DNA of 64,000 nucleotides from assembly GCF_014836675.1 (NCBI RefSeq), contig NZ_JACSQK010000009.1, forward strand, positions 1-64,000, in the 5' to 3' direction. The DNA comes from Comamonas avium (GTDB lineage: Bacteria > Pseudomonadota > Gammaproteobacteria > Burkholderiales > Burkholderiaceae_C). Of the stretch, positions 33,609 through 42,591 are shown piece by piece; the stretch's first letter is position 1, and every line of letters starts with the position of its first letter. The notes under the pieces were generated by a model. The model did not search any database. It was not told the DNA's origin and saw nothing but the letters and a program-made list of their open reading frames with translations. Both the position numbers and the translations under genes were made by a program.

Positions 33609-34982
33609 TTATGCGCCTCGAACTGCAACAAGTGCTTGAGCAACCGATTTCTTAAAGCGTGCGATGACTTCTTCGCATTCTGCTTGCGTGATAATCAGTG
33701 GGCACAGTAAACGGATTACTGTACCGTTACGGCCACCTTTTTCTAACAACAATTTGTTGTTAAAACATGCAGTCTGAATGGCTGCTGCAAGTCGAGAATC
33801 TGCAGGAAGTGAACCCATATGGTCTGCTGCTTGGCGCTCATCTACAATTTCCACGCCAATCATTAAGCCACGGCCACGCACGTTACCAATACATGGGAAC
33901 TGAGCCGCCATTTTTTTAATTTCAGCTTGCAAGAAGTCGCCACGCTCTTGTGAATTTTTCGCAAGATTTTCTTCTTTGATGGTTTTGAGCGTTGCAAGAC
34001 CAGTACCCATTGCCAATTGGTTGCCACGGAAAGTGCCTGTGTGACCTGCTGGCTGCCAGACATCAAACTTGCGCTTGATACCGAGCACTGCAAGTGGCAG
34101 GCTACCGCCTACGGCTTTAGACATCACCACAATATCTGGCTCGATGCCCGCATGTTCGAATGCAAACATTTTTCCCGAACGCGCAAAGCCTGCTTGAACT
34201 TCGTCAAGAATCAGCACAATGTCGTGCTTTTCAGTGACCTCGCGAATTTTCTTCAACCATTTCGCAGGCGCAGTCACCACGCCGCCTTCACCTTGAATGG
34301 CTTCCAGGATGACAGCAGCTGGTTTCGTTACACCACTTTCTACGTCTTCAATGAAGTTTTCGAAGAAGTAAGTCAAAGCATTCACACCCGCTTCACCGCC
34401 GAGACCCAGTGGGCAGCGGTATTCGTGCGGGTAGGGCATGAACTGCACGCCTGGCATTAAACCGTTCACTGCATTTTTAGCCGACAGGTTACCTGTCATT
34501 GCCAGTGAGCCATGCGTCATGCCATGGTAGCCACCCGAGAAGCTGATCACTGTGCTGCGACCTGTATATGTCTTTGCAAGCTTAATTGCAGCTTCTGTTC
34601 CGTCTGCGCCAGATGGGCCGCAGAACTGCAGGCAATACTCTTCTTTCCCACCGGGCAACTGCTCAAGCAATGCTTCAGTAAACGCATCTTTTAAAGGTGT
34701 CGTTATGTCTAAAGTATGTAATGGCAGACCACTTGCAACCGTATCTTGAATACTCTGAATAACCGCAGGATGGTTATGACCCAATGCTAAGGTACCTGCT
34801 CCAGCTAAACAATCAAGGTAATCAGTACCTTCAACATCGGTAACCCAACATCCTTGCGCTTTGGCGATTGCTAACGGTAGTTTGCGCGGATAACTACGTA
34901 CGTTAGATTCCATCTGACTTTGGCGAGTCAAATAGTATTTGTTAGTGGGGGTGGAAACTGGATTTACTGGAATAACGCTCAT
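33609..34982 (-). CDS. dat: L-2,4-diaminobutyrate:2-oxoglutarate aminotransferase
   Basis: 457-residue class III aminotransferase. It makes 2,4-diaminobutyrate from aspartate semialdehyde and glutamate, the step before ddc. Landmarks are [70 protein letters not shown] and [14 protein letters not shown] with the PLP Lys. A ribosome site GAGATGG lies ahead of ATG 34982. As with ddc, its composition is unlike the rest of the window and like Acinetobacter. Confidence 0.94.
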   Translation of the reverse strand: MSVIPVNPVSTPTNKYYLTRQSQMESNVRSYPRKLPLAIAKAQGCWVTDVEGTDYLDCLAGAGTLALGHNHPAVIQSIQDTVASGLPLHTLDITTPLKDAFTEALLEQLPGGKEEYCLQFCGPSGADGTEAAIKLAKTYTGRSTVISFSGGYHGMTHGSLAMTGNLSAKNAVNGLMPGVQFMPYPHEYRCPLGLGGEAGVNALTYFFENFIEDVESGVTKPAAVILEAIQGEGGVVTAPAKWLKKIREVTEKHDIVLILDEVQAGFARSGKMFAFEHAGIEPDIVVMSKAVGGSLPLAVLGIKRKFDVWQPAGHTGTFRGNQLAMGTGLATLKTIKEENLAKNSQERGDFLQAEIKKMAAQFPCIGNVRGRGLMIGVEIVDERQAADHMGSLPADSRLAAAIQTACFNNKLLLEKGGRNGTVIRLLCPLIITQAECEEVIARFKKSVAQALVAVRGA

Positions 34983-35446
34983 ATCGAATTACCATCTCTG
35001 ATATGGGTAGAAGAAATAAGTCGGGGAGCTTGTGATCTTTGACTCGGTGCTTTATATCTAGTCAGACTGTCTTGTTGGTCATAACTAGGTGCGCGATGAT
35101 ACCTAATGACACCTCACAAACCCTCGGTCTGGGCCATAGACCAGCGGTTTCGTACGGTAGATGGAGCGCAAGACCGGTCCACGTAATGCCCTGAAGCGGC
35201 GTCGTAGCGATGAATCGAGCAGTGGTTTGTAGATAGTTCGCGGGCCGCAGACTGCGCTGACTGCTGTTCAGCGGAACGCAGGCCCGGGGATCTACTGACG
35301 TGGTGCCTGGGATATGTGCTGTCTGGCTTGAAGTGGCAGCTTGCCTGGTGAACATGATTTTTTGTTCAAGGCAGGATGGCTTCACCCGCAGGCACATCAT
35401 GAGCGGCAGCAACGGGTTTGTCAGTAACTACTGAAACCGCAGCAAA
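34983..35446. other. Intergenic stretch upstream of dat; right edge of the A+T-rich insertion
   Basis: About 460 bases with no supported gene. Composition returns to GC-rich within the first 100 bases. A minus-strand frame of 116 codons (35062-35412) is open, but its sequence has no family and no ribosome site. Confidence 0.4.
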
Positions 35447-35450
35447 TCAG

Positions 35451-35475
35451 TAAAAAGCCTTCTTTCGAGGGCTTT
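35451..35475 (-). terminator. Terminator after the 35507-35785 gene
   Basis: On the minus strand AAAGCC-CTCGAAAGAA-GGCTTTTT, a short stem followed by T's, 32 bases past the stop of the 92-residue gene. Confidence 0.6.
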
Positions 35476-35506
35476 GCTATTTCTCGATGCTATTTCTCGA
35501 ACTGGG

Positions 35507-35785
35507 TCACCCTTGGGGCCACTGTTGTTCGCCTTCATCTTCATCAAAGAAGGCAGGAGGCAGCGTGACTTCATCACCATCGAGGCCTCGAATTCTTGCG
35601 GCAATGTCTGCAGGAATGGGCGCATCAAAGGAAACTAGATAGCCATAAATCAGATCGTCATCACCAGCCATCTCTTCCACGCTGGGCTCCAGAGAGATGT
35701 ATTCTTCATAAGTGATGCCCAGAAAGCGGGCCACTTTCTGATCGTTTTCACGGTCCATCTGCTCTTCCAGTTGCCCATTGCTCAT
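35507..35785 (-). CDS. Small acidic hypothetical protein
   Basis: 92 residues, strongly acidic (VEEMAGDDDLIYGYLVSFD, FFDEDEGEQQW), with an N-terminal MSNGQLEEQMDREND. No signal peptide or membrane segment. A clear ribosome site (AAGGAGCCGTC) precedes ATG 35785 and the gene has its own terminator, so it is well supported as a gene, but no function is recognised. Confidence 0.75.
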   Translation of the reverse strand: MSNGQLEEQMDRENDQKVARFLGITYEEYISLEPSVEEMAGDDDLIYGYLVSFDAPIPADIAARIRGLDGDEVTLPPAFFDEDEGEQQWPQG

Positions 35786-35884
35786 GACGGCTCCTTAGAT
35801 GCAAGGTTGTGGAAAATAAATCCTAGCAGAACAATGTTTCAGCTATCAACCCACTCGCAGGGCATTGTTTCAAAAGACTTCCGT

Positions 35885-36076
35885 ATGAATCTCTTTCAAA
35901 CGGCCATCGCGGTCACCTGTCTGGCAATTACTGGCTGCACGAGCAGCCCCAGCGCGCCCCAGCCGTCAGTCGAGACACCCGAGTGCATGCAGTACCGATC
36001 CATGATGACCGCGCCGATGCCACCGGATGCCATCGAGAGGCTACAACAGAGGTGCCAGGCATCGCGGCATCAGTAG
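35885..36076 (+). CDS. Very small lipoprotein
   Basis: 63 residues from MNLFQTAIAVTCLAITGCTS, with lipobox ITGC, so Cys-18 is the likely acylation site. The mature peptide (about 45 residues) is Pro/Ser/Gln-rich and contains two Cys (ETPECMQYR, RLQQRCQAS). A terminator follows at once. Likely an outer- or inner-membrane-anchored peptide of unknown role. It is the shortest gene I support in this section. Confidence 0.65.
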   Translation: MNLFQTAIAVTCLAITGCTSSPSAPQPSVETPECMQYRSMMTAPMPPDAIERLQQRCQASRHQ

Positions 36077-36091
36077 GTGCCGTGTGCAGCA

Positions 36092-36120
36092 ACAAAAAGC
36101 CATCTTTTGAGGGCTTTTTT
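36092..36120 (+). terminator. Terminator after the small lipoprotein
   Basis: AAAAAGCC-ATCTTTTGAG-GGCTTTTTT: a short A/T-rich stem and T-run starting 16 bases after the lipoprotein stop. Confidence 0.75.
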
Positions 36121-36199
36121 GTTGAATACAAAGCCCATAAATTTTCTCGGTTCAGCCATGGTTTTCGCTTCCGAACGAGGCTGCTGATAACGGCGTTGT

Positions 36200-36598
36200 C
36201 TACCGGTAGCCATAAATCAAAATTGAGCCATTAGACTTTTCGTAGGGTTGCCGAAGCGATTGCAATGCAAACTCCAGATCGGTCTGGCAATCGATAACGA
36301 CTTTAGGGAGCAGCTGGGCAGCATGTCGAACATATCTTGGGCGGATTCGAATCCATTCAATCGAAAACAATGGATGAATTCCTTCGGTCCAATCACCAAG
36401 ATAGCTAACGTCAGAATCAAAGGTTTCTGGCTCGGGCACTAACTGAAGCACATCCTTTCGCTGGTAAGGCGGAGGAAATGGAAGTCTTGCAATTTCGGCA
36501 ATGAGTTTTCGCCATTTGGTGTCATTCATATACGAGCCCAGCCCCCGGTTTGTCAGGGCCTCTCGAACATCAAGCCTGTGTTTGTCTGAGTCATACAT
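36200..36598 (-). CDS. DUF6678-like hypothetical protein
   Basis: 132 residues. The core MNDTKWRKLIAEIARLPF, then PPPYQRKDVL, DWTEGIHPLFSIEWIRI and DCQTDLEFALQSLRQPY resembles the DUF6678 family as I remember it (NDTKW...IEWI pattern). The function of that family is unknown, and some members look like immunity or housekeeping orphans. No signal peptide. Start ATG 36598; an internal Met at MNDTKW (36529) is an alternative. Confidence 0.65.
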   Translation of the reverse strand: MYDSDKHRLDVREALTNRGLGSYMNDTKWRKLIAEIARLPFPPPYQRKDVLQLVPEPETFDSDVSYLGDWTEGIHPLFSIEWIRIRPRYVRHAAQLLPKVVIDCQTDLEFALQSLRQPYEKSNGSILIYGYR

Positions 36599-36637
36599 GG
36601 GAAGGCCTAACGCTGAAGCTGAGCCGCGAGCGACTGG

Positions 36638-37165
36638 TTAGCCCTCATGGCGCTCAATATGGGTGACTCTTGGAGATTGAGCATCCATGAACATGAAGCA
36701 CCGCCCAAACAATGCCTTCTTTCCGAAGTCGTCAAACACGTTGTGCCCAAGCGAGCTGATCAAGACTTCCGAAGTGGCAAGGGCGCGTTGATGCTGCTTG
36801 TCAATCTCTGCCCAGTTCTGGTCGACAACATCTGACAGCACGAGGCTGGCCACGTCATGGTTGTACTGGATGAGGATATTGCCGTCCTTCATATTCATTG
36901 GGTTCATGTCGGGGTGGGCATGAAAGACCCTGTGCAGGGCCAGTTCGGCATGCTTAGTGGCTTCGCCATCAGAAAGGCCTTCTGGAAGTATTGCAGCTGT
37001 TCCGTGTTCAAAGACTGCGAAGTCGCGCGCTCCGTTTGTGTAAAAGCGCAAGCGCTCAACGATGCGCTCCAGCGGCTGAATGATTTGCGGGCGCCAGTCC
37101 GGAACCGGCGGCAATTGCCTGGGTTGCTCGGGCGGCGGCTGTTTCTTGCTGAATAGGCCGAACAA
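36638..37165 (-). CDS. Hypothetical protein, TTG start
   Basis: 175 residues from TTG 37165 (MFGLFSKKQPPPEQPRQLP), placed 9 bases after a good AGGAG; the ATG frame further upstream has no ribosome site. After a Pro-rich linker the body reads LERIVERLRFYTNGARDFAV, FEHGTAAILPEGLSDGE, and DGNILIQYNHDVASLVLSD, ending with FMDAQSPRVTHIERHEG. Cytoplasmic, possibly a DUF domain related to suppressor-of-fused-like immunity proteins, but no confident assignment. Confidence 0.65.
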   Translation of the reverse strand: MFGLFSKKQPPPEQPRQLPPVPDWRPQIIQPLERIVERLRFYTNGARDFAVFEHGTAAILPEGLSDGEATKHAELALHRVFHAHPDMNPMNMKDGNILIQYNHDVASLVLSDVVDQNWAEIDKQHQRALATSEVLISSLGHNVFDDFGKKALFGRCFMFMDAQSPRVTHIERHEG

Positions 37166-37396
37166 GGCAGATTTCTCCTGAGGGCTAACTAGGTGGAGAC
37201 GACACTCCACGCAGGCGTGTCGTTCGAGTAAAAAATTTGATTGCGGCAATGATAGTGAACAGGGCGGCACTGTCTTTTTAGATCAGCCTGAAAAATTCAA
37301 GATCGCAGTTTGTGATGTGCACAGGTAAGCAATGGTAGGCTGTCGTGTTCTGGGCGGGTGAGGCTGGCGCTGGTCGATGGATGCCCACTGGCTGCG

Positions 37397-37822
37397 TCAC
37401 ACGAGTAATTTGGCGGCGATATATTTCAGAGCACCCTGGAACAGCCAGTGCCATTGATCATTTGGCTGTTGTGACAATGGATACCAAAAGAACTTGAAGT
37501 CATGCCCACCATCGTCGCTAGTGCGATGACTCCAAGATTGAGGTGGGCAATCTACTTCACATAGATGAAATGCCCATATTTGGTTCGCGTAGCCAGAAGT
37601 CCAAATTCCCAAGTCTGCGGAGACATTTGACGCAATCAGTCCACTTTCTTCGCGTAATTCACGCAGTGCAGCATCTCTGGAACTTTCGCCAGACTCAATC
37701 GTCCCCTTGACAAGTTGCAGACCTGCAAGTGGGTGCTCAAAAGCTAATATTTCGATAGCGCCTTGGCCTCGAATGACTACTGGACAGGCCTTGCCTGGGT
37801 GTAATGGAGTTTCCGGTTTCAT
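37397..37822 (-). CDS. NUDIX hydrolase
   Basis: 141 residues from MKPETPLHPGKACPVVIRG. The Nudix box is complete: GTIESGESSRDAALRELREE-SGLI (G-x5-E-x7-REL-x-EE-x-G-L). Family members hydrolyse nucleoside diphosphates linked to another group, using Mg2+ at the box glutamates. The longer frame to 38068 is not family-like, so I start at 37822. The substrate is not inferable from sequence. Confidence 0.88.
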   Translation of the reverse strand: MKPETPLHPGKACPVVIRGQGAIEILAFEHPLAGLQLVKGTIESGESSRDAALRELREESGLIASNVSADLGIWTSGYANQIWAFHLCEVDCPPQSWSHRTSDDGGHDFKFFWYPLSQQPNDQWHWLFQGALKYIAAKLLV

Positions 37823-38200
37823 GGCACTATTTTCATCTGCGCCGATGGCTGCTTCTGGCAGTAAGAAGGCCATCACCGAACACGCAAATTTCTGCCGATG
37901 GACCCCGCGATTAAGTGAGTCGATGCTGACCTTGATGCTAGTTTGTCCCCGACTATGGCGAAGCAAATCTACGACGGAGCACGTGCGCAAGCACGCCGCT
38001 TTTTGGCTGTACCTGACTGATGAGGTGTAGCGCTCGTGGCTTGATTGCAGTTTGCAGGTTTGCCACAAAGGGGGGGGCTTGATTTGAGCAAACTTGATTG
38101 CAGGATTCCCGCAATGGACTGCCTCAGTCGGGTAGACATCCCCCGGCTATCCTTGAATCACCTGCAACGAGCTCATGCTCGACCAGAGCTGCCATCACTG

Positions 38201-39322
38201 CTAAGCATGCTGTGCTCCACGCGCCTGCGCTACCGTGGGCAGTAGGCGGCGCTGCTGCAATTGGCCGAACCATTTGCGGAACATATCCTCGGTGTCCATG
38301 CAGGCATGAAAGCCCGCCTGGCGGATCTTTACCGAGCTCATGATCACCGGTGGCAGAGGGCCGGTTTTTCCATGGTTCATCTGAAAGTCGGCATATGCCG
38401 CGCCCTGGCCGATAAAGGCGGTCAGATCACGTGGCACTGCCAGCCGGTACTTGTCCACCAAGCGCTCCCAAGCGGGCTGCTGATTGGCCAGCGCGGTAGC
38501 CACCGAGTGGGGCTCAGGCTCGCCCATAGGGATGCCCAGTGCGTCTGCGATGGTGGGCCAGACGTTTTGCCATACGAACACGTCGCCGTTTTCTAGGTTG
38601 AAGGTCTCGTTGCGTGCGTTGGGCGACTCGGCGGCCCAGGCGCAGGCCTGGGCAATCAGGTCAGCGTCGACAGCCTGGTTCACGCGCGCCGGGCCTCCGG
38701 GATAGGCCAGCGGCAGGCCCTGCTCGTGACGCAGCCATGCATATACGCCGATGGCTGGGATGGGATTCATGTTGCTACCCGCTGCGTCGCCGAACACGAT
38801 GCGCGGGCGCATGATGGTGAAGTGCCATTGGCGCTTGGCTTGGCGCTCGCGCAGGAAGTCTTCCTGCAGCCAGTAGAAGTTCTCGTGTGGGTCGCGCGGC
38901 CAGTGTTCGCGTGCGGGCACAGCTAGCTGTGGGTGGATATGCACGCCGTAGGCCTTGCCGCCCTGCATGATGGTTACGTGGCGCAGCGGGCCGCCGTGGC
39001 GGTCCAGCGGCTCGACCACGTTGCGCAGCATTTGGAGGTTGATGCCCATCTGCTCCTGGTCACGCCAACCGCCGACCAGCCCGCCGGGCTGTTCGTACAC
39101 GGCGGCATAGACCACATGGGTGATGTCGTCCCGCGCACCCAGCACAGCCTGGCAGGCTGCCGAGTCTTGCAAGTCTAGCTGTAGCGCGGATGCGCCCACT
39201 GGCAGGTCGATGGCACGGCGTGCCACACCCACGGCGTGCCAGCCGGGCAGGGCAGCGAAGTGACGGAGGCAGGCTTGGCCTACGACGCCTGTGGCGCCCA
39301 CAATGAGTACTGTGTTCGTCAT
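38201..39322 (-). CDS. PRISE-type SDR reductase (progesterone 5-beta-reductase / iridoid synthase-like)
   Basis: 373 residues. NAD(P)-binding VGATGVVGQACLRHFAAL at the N-terminus. YAAVYEQPGG, an Asn-Phe-Tyr-Trp motif (HENFYWLQEDFL) in the position of the PRISE catalytic NFYYxxED, and a C-terminal substrate lid with MDTEDMFRKWFGQLQ. PRISE enzymes reduce activated C=C bonds (enones) with NADPH. Start 39322 (MTNTVL) overlaps the binding-protein stop by 4 bases (ATGA), so it is operon-coupled with it. It is the last gene of the minus-strand arm of the catabolic cluster. Confidence 0.82.
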   Translation of the reverse strand: MTNTVLIVGATGVVGQACLRHFAALPGWHAVGVARRAIDLPVGASALQLDLQDSAACQAVLGARDDITHVVYAAVYEQPGGLVGGWRDQEQMGINLQMLRNVVEPLDRHGGPLRHVTIMQGGKAYGVHIHPQLAVPAREHWPRDPHENFYWLQEDFLRERQAKRQWHFTIMRPRIVFGDAAGSNMNPIPAIGVYAWLRHEQGLPLAYPGGPARVNQAVDADLIAQACAWAAESPNARNETFNLENGDVFVWQNVWPTIADALGIPMGEPEPHSVATALANQQPAWERLVDKYRLAVPRDLTAFIGQGAAYADFQMNHGKTGPLPPVIMSSVKIRQAGFHACMDTEDMFRKWFGQLQQRRLLPTVAQARGAQHA

Positions 39323-40563
39323 TTTTTCACCATGGAGCACTTAGACTGCGACAGCGGCAGGAACGCCTTGTCGCCGGGCACTGTGGCCATGAGCTTGTAG
39401 TAGTCCCAGGGGTATTTGGACTCATCCTGCGACTTGACCTCGAACAGGTACATGTCATGCACCATGCGACCGTCTTCGCGGATGCGGCCATTCTTGGCGA
39501 AGAAGTCGTTGATGGGGGTGGACTTCATCTTGGCCATGACCTGCGCCGTTTCGTCGGTCTTGCTGGCCTGCACGGCCTTCAGGTAGTGCATGGTTGAGGA
39601 ATAGGCGCCCGCCTGACTCATGTTGGGCATTTTTTTCATTTTTTCGAAGTAGCGCTTGGACCAGGCACGCGTCTCATCGTTCATGTCCCAGTAAAAGCCT
39701 TCGGTGAGCATCAGACCGCCAGCCGTGCGCAGGCCTATGGCATGAATATCGTTGATGTACATGAGCAGACCTGCCAATGTCTGCTTGTTCTTGCCCGTGG
39801 TCAGGCCGAACTCGCGCGCTGCCTTGATGGTGTTCACAGTGTCACTACCCGCGTTGGCCAGCCCAACGACCTGGGCCTTGCTGCTCTGAGCACTCAGCAG
39901 GAATGAGGCGAAGTCCGTCGCGCCAATGGGGTGTTTTGCGGCCCCCAGCACTTTGCCACCCTGGGCCGTCACCACGGCGCTGGCCTGCTCTTGCAGGCTG
40001 TGGCCGAAGGCGTAGTCAGCCGTGACAAAAAACCAGTCCTTGCCGCCACGTTGCGTGATGGCGCTGGCCGTCACGTTGGCCAGCGCATAGGTGTCGTAGA
40101 CATAGTGCACGGTGCTGGGCATGCACAGGTCGTTGGTCAGGCGGTCAAGGCCGGGTCCATTGAAGATGATTACCTTCTGTTTTTGTTTGGCAATTTCGAG
40201 CACCGCGAGCGCGGGGGCGGAGACGGCTACATCCATGATGGCGTCTACCTTGCCAGTGTCGAACCATTCGCGCGCCTTGCTGGAGGCGATGTCGGCCTTG
40301 TTTTGGTGATCTGCCACCACCAGTTCGATTTTCTTGCCCAGTACCTGGCCGCCGAAGTCGTCAATGGCCATCTGGATAGCTGCGGCGCTGCCAGGCCCGG
40401 TGATGTCGGCAAAGGGGCCATTCAGGTCGGTCAGGATGCCCAGGCGCACCAGGTCGTCAGAAATTTTCATATCCTGGGCGGTAGCGGCGGCCGTGGCAGC
40501 CAGCAGTGCGAGACTAGTGCACAGCGCGCGGCAGGCGCGACTCAGGGGAGTGTGGCGGTTCAT
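39319..40563 (-). CDS. Branched-chain-amino-acid-type ABC substrate-binding protein
   Basis: 414 residues. Signal peptide with ALLAATAAATA then the mature start QDMKISDDLVRLGILTDLNG. The Peripla_BP_6/LivJ-like body has VLGKKIELVVADHQNKADIA, FNGPGLDRLTNDLCMPSTVH, and FFVTADYAFGHSLQEQASA, which are typical of aromatic/aliphatic acid binding homologues such as those in lignin or phenylpropanoid clusters. The permease and ATPase genes (livHMGF) are not in this cluster, so it must share a transporter or is an orphan. It is coupled to the PRISE gene. Confidence 0.88.
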   Translation of the reverse strand: MNRHTPLSRACRALCTSLALLAATAAATAQDMKISDDLVRLGILTDLNGPFADITGPGSAAAIQMAIDDFGGQVLGKKIELVVADHQNKADIASSKAREWFDTGKVDAIMDVAVSAPALAVLEIAKQKQKVIIFNGPGLDRLTNDLCMPSTVHYVYDTYALANVTASAITQRGGKDWFFVTADYAFGHSLQEQASAVVTAQGGKVLGAAKHPIGATDFASFLLSAQSSKAQVVGLANAGSDTVNTIKAAREFGLTTGKNKQTLAGLLMYINDIHAIGLRTAGGLMLTEGFYWDMNDETRAWSKRYFEKMKKMPNMSQAGAYSSTMHYLKAVQASKTDETAQVMAKMKSTPINDFFAKNGRIREDGRMVHDMYLFEVKSQDESKYPWDYYKLMATVPGDKAFLPLSQSKCSMVKK

Positions 40564-40596
40564 GGTTGTCTCCTTCGTTGGTGTGTCTACTGGGAA

Positions 40597-41685
40597 TCAA
40601 AGGGTGGCAATGGGTGTCACCGGCGAGCCCAATGCGCCCGGCAGGCGTAGAGGTGGCGCGGTGAGCAGAAAGCGGGTGCGTCCGAGAGCGTGCAGGTGGT
40701 CGGCCAACTCCTTCAGGTACCACAGCTCGCCCAAAGGTAGGCCCAGCTTGAACAGACAGTGCTCGTGCAGCGGCAGTACGGGGTAGAGGGCGCCGTCCTC
40801 GGGTACGCGCCGAGGCGGGTGGCGCTCCACGGCATAGTTGTCGGCAATGAGCGCTGCGATGCCGCTGTCTGTGATCCACTGCAGCAGCTTGTCGTCGCCT
40901 CCGTCCAGTGCTGCGCAGCTGTGGTGCAGAAGGTGCGCATCGGGCTGGCGCTGCATGGACAGCACCAGCTCGGCAAAGCCGGTGCGCAGCAGAAGCATGT
41001 CGCCGGGCTCTACGCTGGCACCGCTGCACTCCATGGCATGCATGAGTTCGTCGTAGCCGATGTCGCGAAAGTCGGTGCCGTAGATACGTTCCAGGTCAAC
41101 CAGCACTCCGCGCCCCTGCATGCCCTTCACGGCCAGGTGCTCCACGCCCAGTGCGCTTGCTACGCTTTCGTCTGGCGCGCGGCCAGTGCAACATACGGGC
41201 TGGTAGCGCGCCGCCGCACCATCACTATTGCGTGCAGGAATGCCATGATCCTGCGGGCCCAGGATGTGCTCGTGACCGCGGTAGCCGTTGTAGTACGTGG
41301 TGCGCAACTGGCCGTTGCCGTCGGAGTCGAACAGTGCCCCCACATGCGCCAGCGAGTCCCATTGCGTGGAGTACTGCAGCGACAGCAGCACCTGATCGTC
41401 GCTGACGACGTCGGTGGCGCCAGGGTACACATGGCCCAGCGGATAGTTGACGTACGGAACGCCTTCGCGCCGTGTCGGGCGCAACTGCGGTGGTAGTCGC
41501 CGCGCGTTCAGTGCATTGCCGCCGGGGTAGTCCAGCGGTAGCGACAGGCACAGGCTGATCCCCTCGCGTACTTCCAGAGCGCCTTTGCGTACCTGCACAG
41601 GTCCGATCAGGTTGGCGCGCCCCAACTGGTCATCGGGCCCGAAATCACCCCAGTTGGAGCCGGCGGGGCGTTGTCTCCATCGCAT
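40597..41685 (-). CDS. Cyclase-family protein (kynurenine formamidase-like metal hydrolase)
   Basis: 362 residues from MRWRQRPAGSNWGDFGPDD. The characteristic early metal-ligand motif is degenerate or variant: STQWDSLAHVGALFDSDGNG matches the family's QxxTHxDxxxH region with D/H ligands rearranged (TQWDSLAHVG, D and H visible). Further on are GRGVLVDLERIYG, EPGDMLLLRTGFAE, and IADNYAVERHPPR before HEHCLFKLGLPLGELW, all standard. The family hydrolyses amide or lactone bonds with Mn/Zn. It is the first gene of the minus-strand operon, divergent from IclR. Confidence 0.85.
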   Translation of the reverse strand: MRWRQRPAGSNWGDFGPDDQLGRANLIGPVQVRKGALEVREGISLCLSLPLDYPGGNALNARRLPPQLRPTRREGVPYVNYPLGHVYPGATDVVSDDQVLLSLQYSTQWDSLAHVGALFDSDGNGQLRTTYYNGYRGHEHILGPQDHGIPARNSDGAAARYQPVCCTGRAPDESVASALGVEHLAVKGMQGRGVLVDLERIYGTDFRDIGYDELMHAMECSGASVEPGDMLLLRTGFAELVLSMQRQPDAHLLHHSCAALDGGDDKLLQWITDSGIAALIADNYAVERHPPRRVPEDGALYPVLPLHEHCLFKLGLPLGELWYLKELADHLHALGRTRFLLTAPPLRLPGALGSPVTPIATL

Positions 41686-42555
41686 ATTGGTGTCTCCAGC
41701 GCCGCGGGTGGGGGCGGCTTGGAGGCAATGGTGTTGGCGCAGATGACAGCACGTCAATCAAGATTTAAAAAGTTTTGCTGGATGAAATCATCGCTCGGGG
41801 AAACCCTGTTGTTCGATTTTCATGACGCTCAAGGTGGTTTTACCGAGCAAAAACCGGGTCGTGCCTGGATGTATGGACTGAGTGATGTGGTTGGGCATCA
41901 GCGCTCACCCGCGCTAGACCCACCAAGTCTGGCCGCAGGGAGGGCACAGCCAAGCTGTCACTATCAATAGCGCTGTAGTTAACCAGTGCCAGAGCGCGTG
42001 TTGAGCCACACAAATTGTGTCGCTGCAGGCCAAGCCAGCGGCGGTGCTGCTGTCGGTGGCACACAGCACCGTTGCTTTTCAAACGTAGCACGGGAAAGCG
42101 ATCCAAGTAAGAACCTTGCGGAGCAGCTTGCGTGCCTTGGGCCAGGTAGGGCGTCCAACGCTGCAGCAGCGACCAGGATGCTGGCGGCGTATCTCTTTGG
42201 TTCTCGCAAGCAGGTTGTTGTGCCACTCCATGTATCTCTCACTCAGTCACGCCAGACCCTGAACTCAGTGTGCGTTCTTTCAATGCACAAGGTGTGACCC
42301 AGCATGGGAAGCGATCAGTCAGCTGGTGTTGCTGGGGTACAGCGTTTTGGCGTCGTGCATTTACCAGACGCAGGTTTGTGCACGTCGCCAGCAGTGGGCG
42401 CTGCACGCACATGCAGTGGCTGTGAACCAGCACGAACAGCTAGCAGTTCGGGTGCATTTACTGCGGGTATTCACTGGGATTGAACTAAAGATGTTTTATT
42501 GATTGAAATTTCATTCTCGGTTTTTGACGTTAATAACCAATAGAACCTAAATTTC
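41686..42555. other. Long divergent intergenic region of the catabolic cluster
   Basis: About 870 bases between cyclase and iclR. No supported gene; a minus-strand frame at 41840-42226 has no recognisable family. The bases next to IclR (42470-42555) are A+T-rich and are the likely promoter/operator zone. The rest may include a decayed gene. Confidence 0.4.
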
Positions 42556-42591
42556 ATGCCATTCAATATTTCATTGAAAGAAATAAACCAA

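Noticed and set aside
35062-35412. 116-codon minus-strand frame upstream of dat
   Set aside because: No ribosome site or recognisable family; composition uneven.
40759-41496. 245-codon plus-strand frame
   Set aside because: Antisense to the cyclase gene; composition and lack of motifs show it is a shadow.
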